Shown: positions 33,180 through 42,679 of the stretch, piece by piece
How positions within the stretch are numbered: the stretch's first letter is position 1
Layout of the letters: each line of letters opens with the position of its first letter
Assembly (NCBI RefSeq): GCF_013284035.1
Contig: NZ_CP054141.1
Location: 496,001 to 560,000 of the forward strand
DNA: 64,000 nt
Direction of reading: 5' to 3'
Origin: Flavobacterium sp. M31R6
Lineage (GTDB): Bacteria; Bacteroidota; Bacteroidia; Flavobacteriales; Flavobacteriaceae
Position numbers and translations under genes: made by a program
The notes under the pieces: model-generated
Told to the model about the DNA's origin: nothing
Database searches by the model: none
What the model saw: only the letters and a program-made list of their open reading frames with translations

Positions 33180-34163
33180 TTATGCTGGTTCTGTTGGCTC
33201 TGAAGTATCAGATGGGTTATAGTCAATAGCAGTATTATCTGTTTTTTTGACTCTTTTTGGTTGTTTTTTCATTTCTTCTCCAATAATATTTGAAGCAGTA
33301 AAACTGGTAACCATACTGTTTAGCATATCACTGGCTGCTTGCGGAGAGTTTGGTAATAATATCAAGTTTGAATTTGTATCAGCACCAATGGCTTGCAAAG
33401 TATCATAATGTTGAGTGATTACAATTAAGGCAGATGCTTCTTGTGAATTAATCCCAACATTATTTAAAACTTCTACACTTTCCACTAATCCACGAGCTAT
33501 TTCTCGTCGTTGATCTGCAATACCTTGACCTTGTAGTTTTTTACTTTCTGCTTCTGCTTTAGCTTTAGCTACAATTCTGATTCTCTGAGCTTCAGATTCA
33601 AACATGGCTGCTGTTTTTTCTCTATCTGCAGCATTAATTCTGTTCATCGCATTTTTCACTTGAATATCTGGGTCAATATCAGTAACCAATGTATTGATAA
33701 TATCATAGCCGTAAGTCAACATTGCTTCATTTAGTTCGCGTTTTACACCTATTGCAATATCATCTTTTCTTTCGAATACATCATCTAAAATTAGTTTTGG
33801 AACTTCGGCACGGACAACGTCAAATACATAAGCTGTAATCTGATCGTGAGGATATTCTAATTTGTAAAATGCATTATAGACATGTTCTTGAATTACTTTA
33901 AACTGTACTGAAACTTTCATTTTGATGAAAACGTTGTCTTTGGTTTTTGTTTCAATCAAAACATCCAATTGTTGTATTCTCAAATTTACGCGACCGGCAA
34001 TTCTGTCTATCAGCGGAATTTTAAATTGCAATCCCGAATTTCTTACGCTCAGGAATTTACCAAAACGTTCTATTATAATACTCGTTTGCTGTTTCACTGT
34101 AAAAAACGAGGAAAGAAAAATAATCAAGCCGAAGATGATTATAAAAATAAAGGTAATGTTCAT
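33180..34163 (-). CDS. SPFH/Band 7 (stomatin-like) membrane protein
   Basis: A 327-residue protein with one N-terminal membrane helix (residues 3-22) and a full SPFH domain: VKQQTSIIIERFGKFLSVRNSGLQFKIPLIDR, then VFIKMKVSVQFKV and DVVRAEVPKLILDDVFERKDDI. A coiled-coil EAQRIRIVAKAKAEAESKK follows, with a Ser/Asn-rich tail. Such proteins oligomerise into membrane microdomains and often scaffold proteases. The tail ends in low-complexity Thr/Ser/Pro residues. It is convergent with the YtxH operon. No NfeD gene is adjacent. Confidence 0.9.
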   Translation of the reverse strand: MNITFIFIIIFGLIIFLSSFFTVKQQTSIIIERFGKFLSVRNSGLQFKIPLIDRIAGRVNLRIQQLDVLIETKTKDNVFIKMKVSVQFKVIQEHVYNAFYKLEYPHDQITAYVFDVVRAEVPKLILDDVFERKDDIAIGVKRELNEAMLTYGYDIINTLVTDIDPDIQVKNAMNRINAADREKTAAMFESEAQRIRIVAKAKAEAESKKLQGQGIADQRREIARGLVESVEVLNNVGINSQEASALIVITQHYDTLQAIGADTNSNLILLPNSPQAASDMLNSMVTSFTASNIIGEEMKKQPKRVKKTDNTAIDYNPSDTSEPTEPA

Positions 34164-34325
34164 GGTTAAAGTTTTTAAGTTCGTGTATGTTATACGTAGG
34201 AATATCTTTTAAGTTACAAAAGTTAAGTTGTGCAATTTTATTTAATAATCTATGATTCATATTTTGTTAACAACTATGAATTACTATAACTGTATTTTTG
34301 GTAACTTATAGATAACCTACTTTAA

Positions 34326-34922
34326 ATGAAACATTTTTACTTTTTATTATTTTTTATTAGTATGAATTCCTTTTCTATGGAATCTTTTCAAAGTTTTATT
34401 CTTACTAATAGTGGATCTAAGATTGCGATCAAAACAAATTTTTTTCGAATTGACTATATTGAAAAAACAGTTTTTTATAAACTTGAAAACTCTGAAATTG
34501 AAAAAAAAATAAGCTTTAAAGATTTTGATTATGTTCTTATTGGGAAGAATAAATTTAAAACGTTTAAATTAAATAATTCAAAAGAGATAAATGGTTATTT
34601 TGTGTTATCAGAGAGTGCTTCTAAACTACTCATTCTTTCATCTACATCATCGGATGATGAGGAAAGTAGTCTTGTGAATTATATTTTTTATATAATAGAT
34701 TTAAACGGCAATATATTGGAAAGTCTTCGATTTGATAATCTTAAGAAGCCTAAATCTGTTTCTGTGCGAGGTGATATTTTTTCAAAAATTCAATTTTATT
34801 TTAAAGATTGTAACTTGTTGATGGATAGAATTTCTTCATATGATAATACATCTTTTGAGAATTCTAATCTGGATATTTTAGAGTTTTTTAATTCACCTGT
34901 CTATATTGAATGTCTTAAATAA
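34326..34922 (+). CDS. hypothetical exported protein
   Basis: A 198-residue protein that I do not recognise. The first 18 residues (MKHFYFLLFFISMNSFSM) look like a signal peptide. The remainder is rich in Ser, Lys, Asn and aromatic residues and has no motif I can name. A single-gene unit, divergent from the SPFH gene and ending in a shared terminator with gltX. Codon use looks like that of its neighbours, so there is no sign of transfer. Confidence 0.6.
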   Translation: MKHFYFLLFFISMNSFSMESFQSFILTNSGSKIAIKTNFFRIDYIEKTVFYKLENSEIEKKISFKDFDYVLIGKNKFKTFKLNNSKEINGYFVLSESASKLLILSSTSSDDEESSLVNYIFYIIDLNGNILESLRFDNLKKPKSVSVRGDIFSKIQFYFKDCNLLMDRISSYDNTSFENSNLDILEFFNSPVYIECLK

Positions 34923-34951
34923 AAAAGCTCCCAAATTGGGAGCTTTTTGTT
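34921..34951. terminator. bidirectional terminator, exported protein / gltX
   Basis: AAAAAGCTCCCAA / TTGGGAGCTTTTT stem with T-runs on both strands, directly between the two convergent stop codons. Confidence 0.9.
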
Positions 34952-36463
34952 TTATAATGTTGTTATTGCAGTTTGTAACCTTGAAATCGTTTCTTGTTTT
35001 CCAATGACTTCAACAATATCGAATAGGTGAGGGCCTTTAAGTGCTCCGACCAAACTCAATCGGAACGGTTGCATTACTTTGCCCATTCCAATTTCGTTTT
35101 TGGTCATCCAATCTTTAACGATTGTTTCAATATTTAGAGAAGTAAAATCACTTATTTCTTCGATTACCGATATCAATTCTTGCATTAAAGCCGGAGTTTC
35201 AGCTTTCCAATTTTTGCTTGCTTTCTCGTCATAACTTGTTGGTGCGATAAAAAAGAAATCACTCATTTCCCAAAATTCTGAAACAAAGTGTGCTCTATCT
35301 TTAACCAACGAAACAATTTTTGTCATTTCGATTAAGGAAAAATATCTGTTTAGATTCTTTAATTCAACAATTTTAGAGAATTCCTCAGCTAAAACAGTAT
35401 CTTCTTTTTTCATCAAATACTGATGATTGAACCATTTGTTTTTTTCTGGGTCAAATTTTGCTCCTGATTTATGGACTCTTTTTAAATCGAAAGCTTCCGT
35501 TAATTCTTCCAAAGTAAAAAGTTCTTTGTCGGTTCCGTCATTCCATCCCAATAAAGCTAAGAAGTTTATTACTGTTTCTGGGAAAAAACCTTTCTCTCTG
35601 TACCCTGATGAAAGACCTTCTTCGGTTTTCCATTCTAATGGGAATACTGGAAATCCCATTTTATCTCCGTCACGTTTAGATAATTTACCGTTTCCAATTG
35701 GTTTTAGAATCAATGGTAAATGTGCAAATTCTGGGGCATCCCAACCAAATGCACGATATAACATTACGTGTAACGGCATAGAAGGCAACCATTCTTCTCC
35801 ACGAATAACGTGTGAAGTCTCCATTAAATGATCATCTACAATATTAGCCAAATGATAGGTAGGCATTCCATCACTTTTGAATAGCACTTTATCATCCAAA
35901 AGATTCGTATCAAATTTTACATCTCCACGAATGATATCCTGCAAATTCAATGTTTCATTTATCGGAGTTTTAAAACGGATAACATAATCTTCATTATTAG
36001 CAATTCTTTTAGCTGTTTCTTCTTTAGTAATTACCAATGAAGTGTCTAATTTTTCACGATTATGATGGTTGTAAATGAATGTTTTGCCTTCTGCTTCGTG
36101 TTGTTTTCTATGGGCATCCAATGCTTCAGCTGTGTCAAATGCATAATAGGCATTACCTGATTCTATTAATAAATCAGCATATTGTTTGTAAAGTGGCTTT
36201 CTTTCACTTTGTCTGTATGGTCCAAATTTTTCATTTTTTCCAACAGTTTCTGAGGGTGCTATTCCTAACCATTCCAAGGCTTCCATTATATATTCTTCTG
36301 CACCTGGAACAAATCTATTTTGGTCGGTATCTTCTATTCTTAAATAGAAAGTTCCTCCATTTTTTTTAGCAAACAAATAATTAAATAAAGCGGTACGTAC
36401 TCCGCCAATATGTAAAGGTCCTGTTGGACTTGGTGCAAAACGCACACGAACTGGTTTAGACAT
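34952..36463 (-). CDS. gltX: glutamyl-tRNA synthetase
   Basis: A class I synthetase of about 503 residues from the ATG at 36461-36463 (MSKPVRVRFAPSPTGPLHIG). A frame open from 36496 would add eleven codons, but that extension overlaps a TATATTTG -7 box at 36480-36487, so the inner ATG is the likely start. The HIGH motif is PTGPLHIGG and the KMSKS motif is GKLSKRDGD; the anticodon-binding helical domain follows. It charges tRNA-Glu. It is a single gene, one of the few leftward genes in this half of the window. Confidence 0.95.
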   Translation of the reverse strand: MSKPVRVRFAPSPTGPLHIGGVRTALFNYLFAKKNGGTFYLRIEDTDQNRFVPGAEEYIMEALEWLGIAPSETVGKNEKFGPYRQSERKPLYKQYADLLIESGNAYYAFDTAEALDAHRKQHEAEGKTFIYNHHNREKLDTSLVITKEETAKRIANNEDYVIRFKTPINETLNLQDIIRGDVKFDTNLLDDKVLFKSDGMPTYHLANIVDDHLMETSHVIRGEEWLPSMPLHVMLYRAFGWDAPEFAHLPLILKPIGNGKLSKRDGDKMGFPVFPLEWKTEEGLSSGYREKGFFPETVINFLALLGWNDGTDKELFTLEELTEAFDLKRVHKSGAKFDPEKNKWFNHQYLMKKEDTVLAEEFSKIVELKNLNRYFSLIEMTKIVSLVKDRAHFVSEFWEMSDFFFIAPTSYDEKASKNWKAETPALMQELISVIEEISDFTSLNIETIVKDWMTKNEIGMGKVMQPFRLSLVGALKGPHLFDIVEVIGKQETISRLQTAITTL

Positions 36464-36479
36464 TATTGTAAATTTTTTG

Positions 36480-36487
36480 CAAATATA
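36480..36487 (-). promoter_or_regulatory. putative -7 box for gltX
   Basis: Minus-strand TATATTTG matches TAnnTTTG, 16 nt before the chosen start codon. This argues against a longer N-terminus. No -33 TTG at normal spacing. Confidence 0.5.
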
Positions 36488-36614
36488 CAATTTCAATTTG
36501 TCGTTTGTTATCTGTAATTAGTGTTTCTTCAACACGTTAATATTATGTTTTATTTACCTTTTAGTAAGCATTAAAATTATTACTTTTATTGGTTATTAAA
36601 TTAATACGGCAATT

Positions 36615-39600
36615 TTGGAAAAGTCAAATTCGATACATCAAAAGTTAGAAGCTTTTATAAAGAAGTATTATACAAATGAATTAATTCGCGGCATTATATT
36701 TTTTATTGGTCTTGGATTAATCTATTTCCTTTTTACACTCTTTATTGAGTATTTCCTTTGGTTAAAACCACAAGGCAGAACCTTTTTGTTTTGGTTTTTT
36801 ATCACTGTTGAAGCCATTTTATTGTTTCGTTTTATTTTATTTCCAATATTTAAAATATTAAAATTTCAAAAGGGAATCGATTATACACAAGCTTCGGTCA
36901 TCATTGGAAGTCATTTTTCGGAAGTAAATGATACGCTAACGAATTATTTACAGCTTTCCAAGTCGGATATTTCTGCTTACAATTCAGAATTGTTATTGGC
37001 TTCTATCGAACAAAAAGCAAACTCTTTGCGTCCAATTCCTTTTGGAAAGGCAATTGATTTTAGCACCAACAGTAAATATTTGCCTTTGGCTATTTTACCG
37101 ATTCTGTTTTTATTGTTCTTTTTTCTTTCTGGTAATAGTCGAATAATTTCTCAAAGTTTGAATAGGGTAGTGCACTTTAATTCGACATTTGCTCCGCCAG
37201 CTCCTTTTAAATTCACAGTTTTAAATTCAAATTTGGTTACAGAACAAGGCAAAGATTTTGTTTTACAAATCAAGTCGGTCGGTGCTGTAGTTCCCGAAAA
37301 TGTTATGATTTTTATAGGTGATGAAAGTTATTATCTTGAAACCATTCATCCAGGAGAATTTCAATTTAAAATTGCCAAACCAATTACCAATGTTTCTTTC
37401 CATTTGGGAGCGAATGCTGTTGTTTCACCAGATTATGAATTAAAAGTGATTGCCGTTCCTACTATTTCAAATTTTGAAATGAAGTTTGTTTATCCAAGTT
37501 ATCTCAATTTAAAAAGCACTATTGTAAAAGGAACAGGGAATGGTATTATACCTGAAGGAACTCAAGTTACTTGGGTTATGAATACAAATGCTACACAAAA
37601 TGTGGTCTGGAAAAACGATTTACTGGCTTTTCCATTTGCTAAGTCTGATAATACATTTAATTTGACTAAAAATATAGTTCAAAACACAGAATATCAAATA
37701 ATTACCTCAAATAATCAAGTAAAAAATTTCGAAAAGTTGAATTATCAGCTTAATGTGGTCAAAGATCAGTTTCCATCTATTAATATTACTAAAGCACCCG
37801 ATAGTTTAAATGTCGAAAGCTCATATTTCGTTGGACAAATTGCAGATGATTATGGCTTGTCGAGATTACAGATTGTTTATTATGAGTCTGGAAAACCTCT
37901 TAGTGCCAAACGTGGAACAATAGCTGTTAAGCACGACACTTTTGATCAAATTGTTTTCAACTTTCCAAGTAATCTTGATGTAGAAAAAGGTGTAAACTAT
38001 GATTTTTATTTTGAGGTCTTTGATAACGATGCGATTCATCATTTTAAAAGTTCTCGATCAACTGTGTTTTCAAACCGAATATTATCTGATGAAGAAAAGC
38101 AAAACAATACACTTCAAGAACAAAATGATGCCATAAACAGTTTGCAAAAAACATTATCTAAACAAGATAAACAGTTTTCTGAAATGGAGAAACTGCAGCA
38201 AACTAATAAAGAAAAGGATGGTTTGGATTTTAATGATCGTCAAAAGATTAATGATTTTATCAAGCAACAGCAGCAGCAAAATGAATTGATGAAGCAGTTT
38301 TCCAATAAGATGAAAGATAATTTAGACAAGTCAAATCCTCAACAGAAGGATGATACCAAAGAATTATTGCAAAAGCGTTTGGATAATACCGAGAAGGAAT
38401 TGGATAAAAACAAAAAATTATTGGATGAACTCAAGGAATTAAATAATAAAATTAAGGATGAGGATTTTGTTCAGAAATTAGAAAAATTCAAAGAAAACAG
38501 TAAAACCCAAAATAAGAATTTAGCACAATTAGTGGAGCTAACAAAACGTTATTATGTTGAAAAAAAGGCTGAACAATTAGCTGATAAACTCGATAAATTG
38601 TCTCAAAAAGAAGATAAATTATCGGAGAATGAAAAAGAGAATTCTACTCAAGAGCAAAAGAAACTAACTGATGAGTTTGAAAAAATTCAAGAAGAATTGA
38701 AACAGTTGGACAAGGATAATGAAGATTTAAAATCACCAATGGACATTCCTTCTGATCTGGATAAGGAAAAAAGTATCAAAGAAGATCTTAATAAAGCTAA
38801 TTCTGATTTGCAAAACAACAACAAATCTAAGGCTAAACCGAGTCAAAAGAGCGCCTCCAAAAAAATGAAAGAAATGTCCAAAGCTATGGAACAGGCAATG
38901 GAGGAAACTAGCAAGGATCAGATAGAAGAAGATGTTAAGATGTTGCGTCAGATATTGGATAATCTATTGGCTTATTCATTTTCACAAGAAGATGTGATGA
39001 ACCAATTCAAGGCTACTAAGTTGGGCTCTCCTTCTTTCGGCAAGTACATTAGAAACCAACAGAATTTAAAAACGCAATTCAAACATATTGACGACAGTCT
39101 GTTTGCTCTGTCTTTACGTCAACCAAAAATTGCCGAATCTGTTACCAAAGAGGTTGCAGGTGTTCAATACAATATCGATAAATCACTTGAAAGTTTAACC
39201 GAATCGCAATTGCAAAGAGGTTTGTCGCAACAGCAATATGCTATTTCATCTGCGAATATACTTGCCGATTTATTGAGCGATTCGTTAAACAGTATGCAAA
39301 TGCAGATGTCCGGAAGTAGCGGAGGTAAACCAAAACCCGGTCAAGGTTCAGGAATGCAATTACCTGATATAATCAAAAAGCAAGGGGAGTTAAGCGAGAA
39401 AATGAAGCAAGGAATGAAACCTGGCAATAGACCCGGAGAAGGAAACAAACCTGGCGACAGTCAAAACAAAGGTTCCCAATCGGGTAAAGGACAAGGTCAA
39501 AGTGGGGAGTCTGAGGGTGATGGAGAGGGTGATGCAAAAGCAACAATGGATATTTACAAGGAACAAAAACAGTTGCGTGAAGCATTACAAGAAGAGTTAA

Positions 39601-39935
39601 ATAAAAAAGGTATAGGTAACAGTGGACAAAATGCTTTGGAGCAGATGAAACAGTTGGAAAAACAATTATTAAACAAAGGTTTTAATAATGAAACGCTTCA
39701 AAGAACTAATAATATTAAGCAGGAACTTTTAAAATTAGACACAGCTATTCGCTTACAAGGAGAGGATCCAAAGCGTCAATCTGAAACGAATACTAAGAAC
39801 TTTACTAATCAAGCAAGTCCTCTGCCAAAGTCACTTTCAGATTATTTAAACAGCATCGAAATATTAAATAGACAATCGTTACCTTTGCGCTCGAATTTTA
39901 ATCAAAAAGTTCAAGTTTATTTTAACAACAAATGA
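36615..39935 (+). CDS. DUF4175-family large membrane-anchored protein
   Basis: An 1106-residue Bacteroidota-specific protein. There are two membrane helices near the N-terminus (about 24-45 and 55-80) and another around 155-175. A periplasmic beta-rich region follows (about 190-495), then a long Lys/Gln/Glu/Asn-rich coiled-coil section (500-790) and a Gly/Pro/Gln-rich linker (880-975). The start is TTG at 36615, as no suitable ATG is near. Its function is not established; it is regularly found beside ybeY and mnmG. Its stop overlaps the ybeY start by 4 nt (ATGA), so the two are coupled. Confidence 0.8.
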   Translation: MEKSNSIHQKLEAFIKKYYTNELIRGIIFFIGLGLIYFLFTLFIEYFLWLKPQGRTFLFWFFITVEAILLFRFILFPIFKILKFQKGIDYTQASVIIGSHFSEVNDTLTNYLQLSKSDISAYNSELLLASIEQKANSLRPIPFGKAIDFSTNSKYLPLAILPILFLLFFFLSGNSRIISQSLNRVVHFNSTFAPPAPFKFTVLNSNLVTEQGKDFVLQIKSVGAVVPENVMIFIGDESYYLETIHPGEFQFKIAKPITNVSFHLGANAVVSPDYELKVIAVPTISNFEMKFVYPSYLNLKSTIVKGTGNGIIPEGTQVTWVMNTNATQNVVWKNDLLAFPFAKSDNTFNLTKNIVQNTEYQIITSNNQVKNFEKLNYQLNVVKDQFPSINITKAPDSLNVESSYFVGQIADDYGLSRLQIVYYESGKPLSAKRGTIAVKHDTFDQIVFNFPSNLDVEKGVNYDFYFEVFDNDAIHHFKSSRSTVFSNRILSDEEKQNNTLQEQNDAINSLQKTLSKQDKQFSEMEKLQQTNKEKDGLDFNDRQKINDFIKQQQQQNELMKQFSNKMKDNLDKSNPQQKDDTKELLQKRLDNTEKELDKNKKLLDELKELNNKIKDEDFVQKLEKFKENSKTQNKNLAQLVELTKRYYVEKKAEQLADKLDKLSQKEDKLSENEKENSTQEQKKLTDEFEKIQEELKQLDKDNEDLKSPMDIPSDLDKEKSIKEDLNKANSDLQNNNKSKAKPSQKSASKKMKEMSKAMEQAMEETSKDQIEEDVKMLRQILDNLLAYSFSQEDVMNQFKATKLGSPSFGKYIRNQQNLKTQFKHIDDSLFALSLRQPKIAESVTKEVAGVQYNIDKSLESLTESQLQRGLSQQQYAISSANILADLLSDSLNSMQMQMSGSSGGKPKPGQGSGMQLPDIIKKQGELSEKMKQGMKPGNRPGEGNKPGDSQNKGSQSGKGQGQSGESEGDGEGDAKATMDIYKEQKQLREALQEELNKKGIGNSGQNALEQMKQLEKQLLNKGFNNETLQRTNNIKQELLKLDTAIRLQGEDPKRQSETNTKNFTNQASPLPKSLSDYLNSIEILNRQSLPLRSNFNQKVQVYFNNK

Positions 39936-40351
39936 TCAATTTTAATTACGAATCCGATTTTACACTAGATAACGAAGAAGCTATTGCTGCTTGGTTAAGT
40001 GCTGTAATAGTTTCGGAAAACAAAACAGAAGGGGAAATTAATTACATTTTTTGTAACGATGAGTACCTTCACAAGATTAATGTAGAATATCTTAATCACG
40101 ATACCTTAACAGATATCATAAGTTTTGATTATACAATGGGCAACGAAATAGGAGGTGATATTTTCGTATCGGTGGAAAGAGTTTTAGATAATTCAAACGA
40201 CTACAACACAAGTTTTAACGATGAATTGAAACGCGTATTAGTTCATGGAGTTTTGCACTATTGTGGATATAAAGACAAATCTGAAGCTGATGAAGTTTTA
40301 ATGCGCAGCAAAGAAGATGAAAAATTAGCCATGTTTCACGTGGAACAGTAG
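39932..40351 (+). CDS. ybeY: endoribonuclease YbeY (rRNA maturation)
   Basis: A 139-residue metal-dependent RNase needed for 16S rRNA 3' processing and ribosome quality control. Seen: YLNHDTLTDIISFDY, GGDIFVSVERV and the metal site VHGVLHYCGYKDKS. The third ligand position holds Asp where most bacteria have His (HGxLHxxGYDH); I believe this is usual in Bacteroidota. The last residues MFHVEQ are encoded by a perfect parS site (40332-40347). It overlaps the DUF4175 gene by 4 nt. Confidence 0.9.
   Translation: MINFNYESDFTLDNEEAIAAWLSAVIVSENKTEGEINYIFCNDEYLHKINVEYLNHDTLTDIISFDYTMGNEIGGDIFVSVERVLDNSNDYNTSFNDELKRVLVHGVLHYCGYKDKSEADEVLMRSKEDEKLAMFHVEQ
40332..40347. promoter_or_regulatory. parS site 1 (inside ybeY)
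   Basis: TGTTTCACGTGGAACA matches the ParB-binding consensus TGTTNCACGTGAAACA (read as its complement) at all defined positions. It lies within the final codons of ybeY. Confidence 0.9.
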
Positions 40352-40386
40352 CTATATACCTATCAAAATTATATAAAAAAGCAATA

Positions 40387-40402
40387 CGTTCCACGTGAAA
40401 CA
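40387..40402. promoter_or_regulatory. parS site 2
   Basis: CGTTCCACGTGAAACA, one mismatch to the parS consensus, in the ybeY-mnmG gap, 55 bp from site 1. Confidence 0.85.
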
Positions 40403-40464
40403 TCGTTAAAATTTTTAATTTTTACCTTAATTGTTTTTCGCGGTTTTTTATTAAAATGGCAATA

Positions 40465-40480
40465 TGTTTCACGTGGAACA
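40465..40480. promoter_or_regulatory. parS site 3
   Basis: TGTTTCACGTGGAACA, a full match to parS, 78 bp from site 2. Confidence 0.9.
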
Positions 40481-40519
40481 TTGTTTTAAAGCTTTGAATT
40501 TTTTAAAAAAAACCAAAAA

Positions 40520-40535
40520 TGTTTCACGTGGAACG
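40520..40535. promoter_or_regulatory. parS site 4
   Basis: TGTTTCACGTGGAACG, one mismatch in the last base, 55 bp from site 3 and 50 bp before mnmG. Confidence 0.85.
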
Positions 40536-40584
40536 AAATTTTAAAATTTCATAATTCCTTTAAAAAGGATTAATATTTAAGAAA

Positions 40585-42456
40585 ATGTTTTTAGAAGAGT
40601 ATGATGTAATTGTGGTGGGGGCAGGTCACGCAGGTTCAGAGGCCGCGGCAGCGGCAGCAAATTTGGGATCCAAAACTTTGTTGGTGACGATGAGTTTGCA
40701 GAATATTGCGCAAATGTCTTGTAATCCTGCAATGGGCGGAATTGCCAAAGGACAAATTGTTCGTGAGATTGATGCGCTTGGAGGTTACTCTGGAATTGTT
40801 TCAGACAGAACGGCTATTCAGTTCAAAATGCTGAACAAATCGAAAGGTCCTGCAATGTGGTCTCCGAGAGTTCAAAGTGACCGTATGCGTTTTGCCGAAG
40901 AATGGAGAATGATGTTGGAAGGAACTCCTAATCTTGATTTTTATCAAGAGATGGTCAAAGGGTTGATAATTGAAAATGGAAAAATAAAAGGAATCAAAAC
41001 TTCGTTGGGAGTAGAGATTCGTTCCAAATCTGTTGTTTTGACAAATGGAACTTTTTTGAATGGTTTAATCCATATTGGAGAAAAACAATTTGGAGGTGGA
41101 CGTGCAGGTGAAAGCGCAGCTTACGGAATTACCGAAGATTTAATTAATGCCGGTTTTGAAGCGGGAAGAATGAAAACTGGAACTCCTCCGAGAGTAGACG
41201 GAAGGTCTTTGGATTATTCTAAAATGAACAAAGAAAAAGGAGATGCGAAACCGGATAAGTTCTCCTATTCAGATTTGACGAAACCTTTGTCTGTTCAAAA
41301 ATCGTGTCACATGACGTACACCTCGAATGAGGTGCATAATATTTTGAGAGAAGGTTTTGATCGTTCTCCTATGTTTAATGGAAGAATAAAAAGTATCGGC
41401 CCGAGATATTGTCCTTCTATTGAAGATAAGATTAATCGTTTTGCTGATAAAGAACGCCACCAACTATTTGTTGAGCCCGAAGGTTGGAATACTTGTGAGG
41501 TTTATGTAAATGGTTTTTCAACTTCGTTGCCGGAGGATATCCAGTTTAAAGCGTTGCGTACCGTTGTGGGTTTTGAGAAGGTGAAATTCTTTCGTCCTGG
41601 TTATGCAATTGAATATGATTATTTCCCGCCGACACAATTGAAGCACACATTGGAAACTAAATTGGTTGAAGGTTTGTATTTTGCTGGACAAATAAACGGA
41701 ACCACAGGATATGAAGAAGCAGCTTCCCAAGGTTTGATGGCGGGTATTAATGCGCATTTAAAAGTATATGAACAAGCTCCGTTAATCTTGAAAAGAGATG
41801 AAGCGTATATTGGTGTTTTGATTGATGACTTGATTACGAAAGGAACGGAAGAACCATATCGAATGTTTACCTCGAGAGCCGAGTACAGAACTTTGTTGCG
41901 TCAGGATAATGCCGATTTCAGATTAACGCCGCTTTCGTATGAAATTGGTTTAGCTTCGGAAGCGCGTTTGCGTCGTATGGAGCATAAATTAAATGAATCT
42001 GAAAAAATGGTTGCTTTTTTCAAAGAGACAAGTGTTTCTGTTGCTGAGACCAATCCAATTTTGGAAGCAAAGGAAACGGCATTGATTAGTCAAGGGGATA
42101 AAATGTTTAAAGTATTTTCTAGACCGCAAATCGATTTGGAAGATATTATGAAATTTGAAAAGGTTAAGGAATACATTGCTGAAAATAATTTGGATCAGGA
42201 AATTTTAGAACAAGCCGAGATTCAGGTTAAATATTCTGGATATATCGAAAAGGAGAGAAATAATGCTGATAAGCTTACTCGATTGGAAGATGTGAAAATT
42301 CCGGAAAATTTTGACTATAATAAAATCAAATCGATGTCGATTGAGGCTAAACAAAAATTGAGCAAGATTCGTCCTGTGACCATTTCTCAAGCTTCAAGGA
42401 TAAGTGGCGTTTCTCCAAGTGATGTTTCGGTGCTTTTGATTTACATGGGAAGATAG
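40585..42456 (+). CDS. mnmG: tRNA uridine-5-carboxymethylaminomethyl synthase, FAD subunit
   Basis: A 623-residue MnmG (GidA) protein, which with MnmE modifies the wobble uridine of several tRNAs. It starts with the FAD-binding loop IVVGAGHAGSEAAAAAA, has MSCNPAMGGIAKG and the family-typical RPGYAIEYDYFPP, FAGQINGTTGYEEAA and a C-terminal helical MnmE-binding domain ending in ASRISGVSPSDVSVLLIYMG. The length is normal. mnmG is often origin-proximal, and here it is flanked on both sides by parS sites. Confidence 0.97.
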   Translation: MFLEEYDVIVVGAGHAGSEAAAAAANLGSKTLLVTMSLQNIAQMSCNPAMGGIAKGQIVREIDALGGYSGIVSDRTAIQFKMLNKSKGPAMWSPRVQSDRMRFAEEWRMMLEGTPNLDFYQEMVKGLIIENGKIKGIKTSLGVEIRSKSVVLTNGTFLNGLIHIGEKQFGGGRAGESAAYGITEDLINAGFEAGRMKTGTPPRVDGRSLDYSKMNKEKGDAKPDKFSYSDLTKPLSVQKSCHMTYTSNEVHNILREGFDRSPMFNGRIKSIGPRYCPSIEDKINRFADKERHQLFVEPEGWNTCEVYVNGFSTSLPEDIQFKALRTVVGFEKVKFFRPGYAIEYDYFPPTQLKHTLETKLVEGLYFAGQINGTTGYEEAASQGLMAGINAHLKVYEQAPLILKRDEAYIGVLIDDLITKGTEEPYRMFTSRAEYRTLLRQDNADFRLTPLSYEIGLASEARLRRMEHKLNESEKMVAFFKETSVSVAETNPILEAKETALISQGDKMFKVFSRPQIDLEDIMKFEKVKEYIAENNLDQEILEQAEIQVKYSGYIEKERNNADKLTRLEDVKIPENFDYNKIKSMSIEAKQKLSKIRPVTISQASRISGVSPSDVSVLLIYMGR

Positions 42457-42458
42457 AG

Positions 42459-42675
42459 GATTTTTAGATTGAGGATTAACGATTGGCGATCTTAATTTTT
42501 TTGAGTTTTTATTAATTTTAAGCGTTTCAAATTATATAAAGCTTTACTTTAAGTGATTTTAATTTAAAATGATAAATAAATAATTTTTATTTCGTTGACT
42601 TTTTTAGAGAGGCAGGAATTGAGTCTTTCCTTTTTGTATTTAGAATCAAAAATCGTTAATCCTAAATCAAAAATC
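42459..42675. repeat. long inverted repeat downstream of mnmG
   Basis: The arms 42459-42484 and 42651-42675 are complementary except for one extra base and one mismatch (core AGGATTAACGATT). The loop is about 166 bp, AT-rich and without a gene. parS site 5 begins 5 bp past the right arm. Confidence 0.8.
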
Positions 42676-42679
42676 TTTT

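Noticed and set aside
40332..40535. CRISPR-like array of four short repeats
   Set aside because: The repeats are 16-bp palindromes in both orientations, match parS, have unequal spacing (55, 78, 55) and one lies in a gene; no cas genes are nearby.
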